A program made the position numbers and the translations under genes. Under the pieces are notes generated by a model. That model searched no databases and was not told the DNA's origin. It saw nothing but the letters and a program-made list of their open reading frames with translations. From Bacteroidales bacterium (GTDB taxonomy: Bacteria > Bacteroidota > Bacteroidia > Bacteroidales > F082): a DNA stretch of 5,125 nt. Location of the stretch: assembly GCA_024762735.1 (NCBI GenBank), contig JANTGU010000192.1, forward strand, positions 1-5,125, read 5' to 3'. Positions 1 to 5,125 of the stretch are shown piece after piece. How positions within the stretch are numbered: position 1 is the first letter of the stretch; every line of letters begins with the position of its first letter.

Positions 1-1482
1 AGCTTTAAAACTATTATGGGCTATACCGATGAGGATGTAATTGGCAAAACATCCTTGGAATTTAATCTTTGGAAAGATTTATCTGCCCGATCTAAATTGG
101 CGAAAAAGTTGGATCAAAACAAAACAGTAACCAATATGGTTGCTGAGTTTGTGACCAAGACGGGCGAAATTAGAACGGCACTCCTGTCGGTTTCTGTGGT
201 TGAAATGTCAGGAAAACTTAATGTTTTAAGTATTGCCCGCGATATTTCAGACCGGATTGTAGCTGAGAAAAAACTAAAAGAATTAAACCGTGAACTCCGA
301 AACCAAAATAAAAAACTGGAAACGTTAAATATTGAGCTGGAAGCGGCCAAACAAAAAGCGGAAGAGTCAGACAGACTAAAATCGGCATTTTTGGCAAATA
401 TGAGTCACGAAATCCGTACCCCGATGAACGGTATCCTTGGCTTTTCAAACCTGCTTAAAAACATGAACATCAGCACCCAGGAGCGGCTTACTTACCTGAA
501 TGTAATTGAGCAAAGCGGCAACAGGCTTCTCAACATCATTAACGACCTAATCGACATATCTAAAATTGAAGCGGGACAAGTTACGGTGAACCGCTCGGAA
601 TGCAATGTTACCAAGCAGATCACCTCCCTGTACACCTTCTTTAAACGCGAAGCAGAACAAAAAAACCTGGAGCTGATTTTGCAACCTCGTGTAAAAAAGG
701 AGATGATTACGCTGGTTACCGATGAGGATAAATTGGTTGCCATTTTTACTAACCTTATTAAAAACGCGCTGAAATACACCAAGGAAGGTTCAATAATAAT
801 TGGGTTCCGGCGCGTGGATGGAGTGGTGGAATTTTTTGTGAAAGATACCGGAATAGGGATAGCGAAAGACAGACAAAAGGCTATTTTCGAGCGTTTTGTG
901 CAGGCTGATATAGAAGACAGAGACGTTTATGAAGGCGCGGGACTGGGTTTGGCCATTACCAAAGCTTACGTCACCATGCTGGGTGGAACAATTCGTCTCG
1001 AATCGGAAGAGGGTAAGGGCTCTACCTTCTATTTTACGTTACCGGATAATGAAGCCGGGAGTCCATCACAACCGGTTGAAAAACCCGAAGATAGTACCAG
1101 GCAAGAACAGGAATTCCCAATGCTAAACATCCTGATTGTTGAAGACGAAGTGTTTTCTGATCAGTTGCTTACCGTGGTGCTGCAAAAAATGGCAAAGAAA
1201 ATATATCATGCCACCTCAGGTGCGCAGGCTGTTGAGCTGTTCAGGCAGCATCCCGATATCGATTTAATCATGATGGACATCAAAATGCGCAATATGGATG
1301 GCTACGAAGCTACCAAAGCCATCCGGCAGATGGATAAAGAGGTAGTCATTATTGCGCAAACGGCCTACGCGCTGGTGGGCGACAGGAAAAAAGCCATCGA
1401 AGCCGGTTGCGACGATTATATCGCGAAACCAATTATTAAAAAAGAGGTGCTGAAAGTAGTTGGAAAGTATTTTACCGTTTAA
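1..1482 (+). CDS. Hybrid sensor histidine kinase (PAS-HisKA-HATPase_c-REC), 5' end missing
   Basis: A cytoplasmic hybrid two-component kinase that would autophosphorylate on His and pass the phosphate to its own receiver Asp. The frame is open to the left edge, and the residues before the first in-window ATG (position 16) already read as PAS fold (SFKTIMGYTDEDVIGKT), so that ATG is internal and the true start lies upstream. Counting codons from base 1 (493 codons): PAS remainder about 1-80, ending in ARDISDR; coiled coil 84-122; HisKA 127-195 with phospho-acceptor H136 in MSHEIRTPMNG; HATPase_c about 235-350 with N box N251/N255, G1 DTGIGI at 282, F box F296-F299 and G2 GAGLGL at 312; polar linker 350-372; receiver 374-491 with acidic E381/D382, phospho-acceptor D426, T454 and K476. 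All catalytic residues are present. One oddity is R430 where receivers normally carry Pro after the phospho-acceptor (KMR instead of KMP). The stop is TAA, 8 bases before the next kinase gene. More sensor or membrane segments may lie upstream. The signal is unknown. Confidence 0.95.
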   Translation, partial: SFKTIMGYTDEDVIGKTSLEFNLWKDLSARSKLAKKLDQNKTVTNMVAEFVTKTGEIRTALLSVSVVEMSGKLNVLSIARDISDRIVAEKKLKELNRELRNQNKKLETLNIELEAAKQKAEESDRLKSAFLANMSHEIRTPMNGILGFSNLLKNMNISTQERLTYLNVIEQSGNRLLNIINDLIDISKIEAGQVTVNRSECNVTKQITSLYTFFKREAEQKNLELILQPRVKKEMITLVTDEDKLVAIFTNLIKNALKYTKEGSIIIGFRRVDGVVEFFVKDTGIGIAKDRQKAIFERFVQADIEDRDVYEGAGLGLAITKAYVTMLGGTIRLESEEGKGSTFYFTLPDNEAGSPSQPVEKPEDSTRQEQEFPMLNILIVEDEVFSDQLLTVVLQKMAKKIYHATSGAQAVELFRQHPDIDLIMMDIKMRNMDGYEATKAIRQMDKEVVIIAQTAYALVGDRKKAIEAGCDDYIAKPIIKKEVLKVVGKYFTV

Positions 1483-1490
1483 ACCATTTC

Positions 1491-2738
1491 ATGAACAATT
1501 TTCCACAGGATAGCAAAAGGAAGCTGCAAGCACGTGTTGAACAGTTATTGCAACAAAACAAAGCCTTATCGGCCAGGTTAACAGAACTTGAAAAAGCCAA
1601 CCGGGAGCTTGAAAGGGCGAAAGCCAAAGCCGAAGAGAGCGACCGCCTTAAAACCGCCTTTTTGCAGAATATGAGCCACGAGATTCGCACTCCCATGAAT
1701 GGAATCATGGGCTTTACCGAGCTGCTTTCAAATCCTGACCTGAGTGACGACGAGCGTCAATCGTATATCAACATTGTTACAAAAAGTGGCGACAGGATGC
1801 TCAGCACTTTTAACGACCTTGTGGAAGTTTCGATGATTGAAACAGGGAATGTAACACTGCACTTTTCTACCATAAACCTTAATGGGGAGCTGGGTGATTT
1901 GTATGCCGATTTCAACCACGAGGCGAGAAGCAAAAATCTAACCCTAACCTTTTATTCCGACTTACCCGATCACAAAGCCAACATTTACACCGACCGCGAG
2001 AAACTGTCGGCCATTTTATTCCATCTTATAAAAAATGCTATTAAGTACACCCTCAACGGAACCATTACCTTTGGCTACAGGAAAAAAGATGAATGGCTGG
2101 AGTTTTACGTGGAGGATCATGGAGTTGGGATTCCGGCGGAACGCCAGCAAGCGGTTTTTGACAAGTTTACCCAGGCTGATATTGAAGATAAGAATGCTCT
2201 GGAGGGCTCCGGGTTAGGATTAACGGTTGCCAAGGCCTACGTGGAAATGCTGGGGGGTACTATTTGGATGAAATCTGTTGAAAACAAAGGGAGTACCTTC
2301 TATTTTACCATTCCTTTTAAAACATCAGGCGAAGCCGTTGACAGCGGGCAAAACCTGCGTCACCCTGTCCCGGCACGAAAGCCAAAAATTCTTATTGCCG
2401 AAGACGAACCCTACACAAAAGACTACCTTACCATTATTTTGCAGAATATGTGCAGCGAGATTCTCTATGCCGATAACGGCCTGGATGCTGTTAATGCATG
2501 CCGGGAAAATCAGGATATCGACCTGGTGTTGATGGATATTAAAATGCCGCAAATGAACGGGTACGAGGCAACCCGTGAAATCCGGAAATTTAACAAGGAT
2601 GTTGTTATTATCGCGCAAACGGCTTATGCCATGTCCGGCGACCGGCAAAAGGCATTAGAAGCAGGGTGTAACGATTACATCTCCAAGCCCATTAACCGCG
2701 ATGCCCTGGTTACCATGATTGAAGAAAAGTTCTATTGA
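1491..2738 (+). CDS. Short soluble hybrid histidine kinase (HisKA-HATPase_c-REC) without a sensor domain
   Basis: A complete 415-residue hybrid kinase. Residues 1-50 are a charged, heptad-rich coiled coil, followed by HisKA 51-118 with H63 in MSHEIRTPMNG, HATPase_c about 160-277 (N box N182, G1 D209-x-G211, F box F223-F226, G2 GSGLGL at 239), a short linker, and receiver 297-413 with E304/D305, phospho-acceptor D349, T377 and K399. There is no signal peptide, membrane helix, PAS or GAF domain, so it should be cytoplasmic. Known family members without their own sensor can be driven by partner proteins; pairing with the flanking kinases is inference. Oddities are H178 where the N box usually begins with Asn (HLIKN versus NLIKN in both neighbours), and H210 in G1 (DHG versus DTG). 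The Mg-binding Asn and the lid glycines are intact, so activity remains plausible. ATG 1491 is the only reasonable start: it lies 8 bases after the previous stop, has no Shine-Dalgarno sequence, and gives a full coiled coil. The stop is TGA. Confidence 0.96.
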   Translation: MNNFPQDSKRKLQARVEQLLQQNKALSARLTELEKANRELERAKAKAEESDRLKTAFLQNMSHEIRTPMNGIMGFTELLSNPDLSDDERQSYINIVTKSGDRMLSTFNDLVEVSMIETGNVTLHFSTINLNGELGDLYADFNHEARSKNLTLTFYSDLPDHKANIYTDREKLSAILFHLIKNAIKYTLNGTITFGYRKKDEWLEFYVEDHGVGIPAERQQAVFDKFTQADIEDKNALEGSGLGLTVAKAYVEMLGGTIWMKSVENKGSTFYFTIPFKTSGEAVDSGQNLRHPVPARKPKILIAEDEPYTKDYLTIILQNMCSEILYADNGLDAVNACRENQDIDLVLMDIKMPQMNGYEATREIRKFNKDVVIIAQTAYAMSGDRQKALEAGCNDYISKPINRDALVTMIEEKFY

Positions 2739-2760
2739 TTCAAATATAATTACAACTATC

Positions 2761-5125
2761 ATGAGTAAACGATTAAAGCTGTTTGATACATTAACTCGAC
2801 AAATAACCCTTTTTGGCCTGATCTCTATTTTAATATGGACAGGCATGATGACAGCCTTTTCGGTTCGGTCTGTTGAAACTTTACGAAAATCAACAATAGG
2901 CCTGGCAAAAAAAGAGGCGGAAACCCGATGGTTGATGGACCAATCATTCAGAAAATGGGCTGCTTCGCATGGGGGCTTTTATGTTCCGGTTGATAAAAAT
3001 ACACCACCCAGCCCTTATTTGAAAAAAGTTAAACACAGGGATATTATTACAACTTATGGTGACACGTTAACCCTGATTAACCCTGCCAGATCGTTGCGCA
3101 TGTTGAATGAGTTTAATTCAAAAGAGTATGGGTTAACGGGACATATAACCAGTTTAAAACTTTTACGACCCGAAAATAGACCTGATGCCTGGGAGCATCG
3201 TGCCCTGCTCTCCTTTGAAAAGGGGGCGACGATGGCAGAGGAAGTGGTGAATGATAGCGGTAAAATAGTCTATCGTTTGATGAAGCCACTGATTGCTCAA
3301 AAAAGCTGTTTGAAATGTCATGCTCAACAAGGCTACAAGGTGGGTGATATCAGGGGTGGGATCAGTATTTCTGTACCGTTAGATGAATATATAGCTGCCG
3401 AGAGAAAAACAGAGAAAGCAAAGATGATTGCCTATAGTCTCATCTGGCTATTGGGAATGATTGGCATTGTGATAGCCTGGGCAACATTGAGCAAAAAGAA
3501 CAAGTTGTTAGCCTCTGCACAGCAACATTTGAAAGACTCAAACAACATGCTGGAACAGAGGGTGGCCGAGCGTACAGTTCGACTCAACCAAACTAATAAG
3601 ATGCTGACGCGGGAAGTGGCGGAGCGCAAAAAGACAGAACTAATCCTCAAAATTAACGAGGAGCGTTACAAGGGAGTCATCATGAGCACGGCGAGCTGCA
3701 TTGCCGTTTACGAGCCGGTGGACGGGTGCAGCAACTTTCAGTTTGTGGAGTTTAATCCCATGGCAGAACAAGTTGAAAAAATCAGTCGAGATGAGGTTGT
3801 CGGAAAACTGGTTACCGATGTCTTTCCCGGGGTTGTTGAATTCGGGTTGTTTAAGGTGTTTCAGGAGGTCTGCCAAACTGGCAAGCCACAACATTTTCCC
3901 ATTGGAATCTATCAGGATAATCGCATAAAAGGATACAGAGAAAATTATGTTTACAGGCTTTCGTCGGGTGAAGTTGTAGCCGTTTATCAGGACGTTACGG
4001 AGAAAAAGCGTCACGAACTGGCGAAGGAAATCGTGTACAACATTTCAAATGCGGTGGTTTCTTCAAAAGATTTGGGTGATCTGGTTGCCCATATACAAAA
4101 AGAAGTGAGCAAGGGGATGGATGCTTCCAACTTTTATGTCGCTCTTTACGACACAAAGACAGATACCCTAAGCATGCCCTATTATTACGATGAAAAAGAT
4201 AGTTTTACTACGGCACCGGCAAGCAATACGCTAAGTAAAATTGTGATTGAAACGGGCAAGACGCTGCTAGCAAATGATATAGTTAAAAAACGGCTTGAAG
4301 AGGAGGGGAAACTGGTAAGGCAAGGGAGTTACTCTAAAGTGTGGCTTGGCGTACCCTTGAAAAACGAGGGAGTTGTGATAGGCGTGGTAGCAGTACAAAA
4401 TTATGTTGATGAAAATGCATATGCAGCAGAAGATGTTAAAATGTTGGAGTTTATTGCCGAACAAATCAGCATCTCCATACAGCGAAAGAAAACGGAAGAC
4501 GAGTTACGGAAAGCCTTGGCCAAGGCCGAGGAGAGCGACAGGCTTAAGTCAGCCTTTTTGGCCAACATGAGCCACGAAATCAGAACACCCATGAATGGTA
4601 TCCTGGGTTTTGCAGCACTGCTTAGAGAATCGGGTCTTACCAGCGAAGAAATCCAGAAATACACCGATGTTATTCAAATTAGTGGTGAACGGATGCTTAA
4701 TATCATCAATAACCTGATTGATATCTCTAAAATTGAAGCGGGTCAAATGAAGGTGTACACCACCACGTGCAACGTCAACGAGCAGATGGAATATTTGAAG
4801 ATGATGTTTTTTCCTGAAGTAGAAAAAAAACAGCTCACCATCCGGTCGGTACCGGGGCTGCCTGATAAGGAATCTGTTATTAAAACCGATTCCGAAAAGT
4901 TTTATGCCATCCTGGCTAACCTGATTAAGAATGCCGTTAAATATACCCACGAGGGAAGCATCGAGTTTGGCTACGAGAAAAAGGATCAATACCTGCAGTT
5001 TTATGTGAAGGATACCGGTATTGGTATTCCAAAGGATCGACAAGCTGCCATTTTTGATCGTTTTGTACAGGCCGATATCGAAGACAGGCAGGTGTACGAG
5101 GGAGCAGGGTTGGGGTTATCTATCT
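2761..5125 (+). CDS. Membrane sensor histidine kinase with periplasmic Tll0287-like haem c domain, PAS and GAF, 3' end missing
   Basis: The first 788 codons of a large inner-membrane sensor kinase. Domains in order: TM helix about 15-35; periplasmic Tll0287-like (DUF3365) domain about 36-220, recognised by WAASHGG, LTLINPAR, GHITSLKLLRPEN, CLKCHAQQGY and GDIRGGISIS; TM helix 222-243; coiled coil 246-300 (LEQRVAERT...REVAERKKTE); PAS about 302-412 ending in YQDVTEKK; GAF about 422-575; signalling helix; HisKA 590-662 with H605 in MSHEIRTPMNG; HATPase_c from about 705 with N box N720/N724, G1 DTGIGIP at 751, F box F765-F768 and G2 GAGLGL at 781, where the window ends. The CxxCH at 183-187 should bind haem c covalently after export, suggesting redox or gas sensing; the ligand is not shown. 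ATG 2761 is chosen because the positively charged N terminus then leads directly into the first TM helix. It lies 22 bases after the previous gene in A/T-rich sequence without a Shine-Dalgarno. By analogy with its neighbours a receiver may follow, but this cannot be seen. Confidence 0.95.
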   Translation, partial: MSKRLKLFDTLTRQITLFGLISILIWTGMMTAFSVRSVETLRKSTIGLAKKEAETRWLMDQSFRKWAASHGGFYVPVDKNTPPSPYLKKVKHRDIITTYGDTLTLINPARSLRMLNEFNSKEYGLTGHITSLKLLRPENRPDAWEHRALLSFEKGATMAEEVVNDSGKIVYRLMKPLIAQKSCLKCHAQQGYKVGDIRGGISISVPLDEYIAAERKTEKAKMIAYSLIWLLGMIGIVIAWATLSKKNKLLASAQQHLKDSNNMLEQRVAERTVRLNQTNKMLTREVAERKKTELILKINEERYKGVIMSTASCIAVYEPVDGCSNFQFVEFNPMAEQVEKISRDEVVGKLVTDVFPGVVEFGLFKVFQEVCQTGKPQHFPIGIYQDNRIKGYRENYVYRLSSGEVVAVYQDVTEKKRHELAKEIVYNISNAVVSSKDLGDLVAHIQKEVSKGMDASNFYVALYDTKTDTLSMPYYYDEKDSFTTAPASNTLSKIVIETGKTLLANDIVKKRLEEEGKLVRQGSYSKVWLGVPLKNEGVVIGVVAVQNYVDENAYAAEDVKMLEFIAEQISISIQRKKTEDELRKALAKAEESDRLKSAFLANMSHEIRTPMNGILGFAALLRESGLTSEEIQKYTDVIQISGERMLNIINNLIDISKIEAGQMKVYTTTCNVNEQMEYLKMMFFPEVEKKQLTIRSVPGLPDKESVIKTDSEKFYAILANLIKNAVKYTHEGSIEFGYEKKDQYLQFYVKDTGIGIPKDRQAAIFDRFVQADIEDRQVYEGAGLGLSI
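3307..3321 (+). other. CxxCH haem c attachment motif in the periplasmic sensor domain
   Basis: Codons 183-187 of the third kinase read C-L-K-C-H. This is the canonical motif for thioether attachment of haem c, with the His as proximal iron ligand. It lies between the two transmembrane helices, hence on the periplasmic side where cytochrome c maturation acts, and at the place where Tll0287-like domains carry it. The domain has no other Cys; its remaining His residues are H70, H92, H128 and H146. H70 (SHGG) and H128 (GHITSL) lie in the most family-like stretches and are candidates for a distal ligand, which is inference only. Confidence 0.85.

Noticed and set aside
16..18. ATG at position 16 as the start of the first kinase
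   Set aside because: The frame is open to base 1 and the preceding codons continue the PAS fold; starting here would cut the PAS domain in half.
1021..1044. Short near-identical DNA block (ctaccttctattttac) also found near 2293-2308
   Set aside because: It encodes the same conserved STFYFT strand at the end of HATPase_c in both kinases; it reflects paralogy, not a mobile or regulatory repeat.
1472..1708. Minus-strand frame whose translation resembles another minus-strand frame at 4401-4664 (both contain IPFMGV.ISWL)
   Set aside because: The similarity is only the mirror of the conserved H-box region of the two kinases read on the opposite strand, not a repeated small gene.
2739..2760. A/T-rich gap containing tataat-like bases as a promoter for the third kinase
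   Set aside because: It is only 22 bases long, directly after the previous stop, with no upstream box at suitable spacing; A/T-rich leaders are normal before genes in Bacteroidota, and co-transcription is simpler.
3640..4014. Minus-strand open frame of 124 codons opposite the PAS domain of the third kinase
   Set aside because: It is antisense to a well-supported PAS domain in a continuous plus-strand frame, with no family resemblance of its own.
4549..5043. Minus-strand open frame of 164 codons opposite the third kinase core
   Set aside because: It lies wholly antisense to the conserved HisKA/HATPase_c region, whose protein motifs are unmistakable; the antisense translation shows no recognisable domain.

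Overview
The window holds three consecutive plus-strand genes for multidomain sensor histidine kinases, packed with gaps of 8 and 22 bases, so they are probably co-transcribed. The first enters from the left edge and the third runs off the right edge; only the middle one is complete. Genes cover all but about 30 bases. I see no tRNA or rRNA gene, mobile element, CRISPR array or convincing promoter or terminator.

The organism is most likely a member of the Bacteroidota. The kinase cores are of the type common in that phylum (AEESDRLKxAFLxNMSHEIRTPMNG context, QADIED in the ATP lid, AQTAYA in the receiver). Base composition is moderate, and the two visible start codons lack a Shine-Dalgarno sequence, as is usual there. 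This is inference from style; no species marker is present.

Layout: (1) 1-1482, 3' part of a hybrid kinase: C-terminal part of a PAS domain, coiled coil, HisKA, HATPase_c, receiver. (2) 1491-2738, a short soluble hybrid kinase: coiled coil, HisKA, HATPase_c, receiver, with no recognisable sensor domain. (3) 2761-5125, the 5' part of a membrane-anchored kinase: transmembrane helix, periplasmic Tll0287-like (DUF3365) domain with a CxxCH haem c motif, second transmembrane helix, coiled coil, PAS, GAF, HisKA and most of HATPase_c; the window ends in the G2 box.

How they may work together (inference): the third protein could read a periplasmic redox or gas-ligand signal through a covalent haem and further signals through its PAS and GAF domains. 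The first has at least one PAS input, while the sensorless second kinase could relay or integrate signals through its own receiver or by pairing with its neighbours. No DNA-binding output regulator is visible, so the final target of the phosphorelay lies outside the window or is unlinked.
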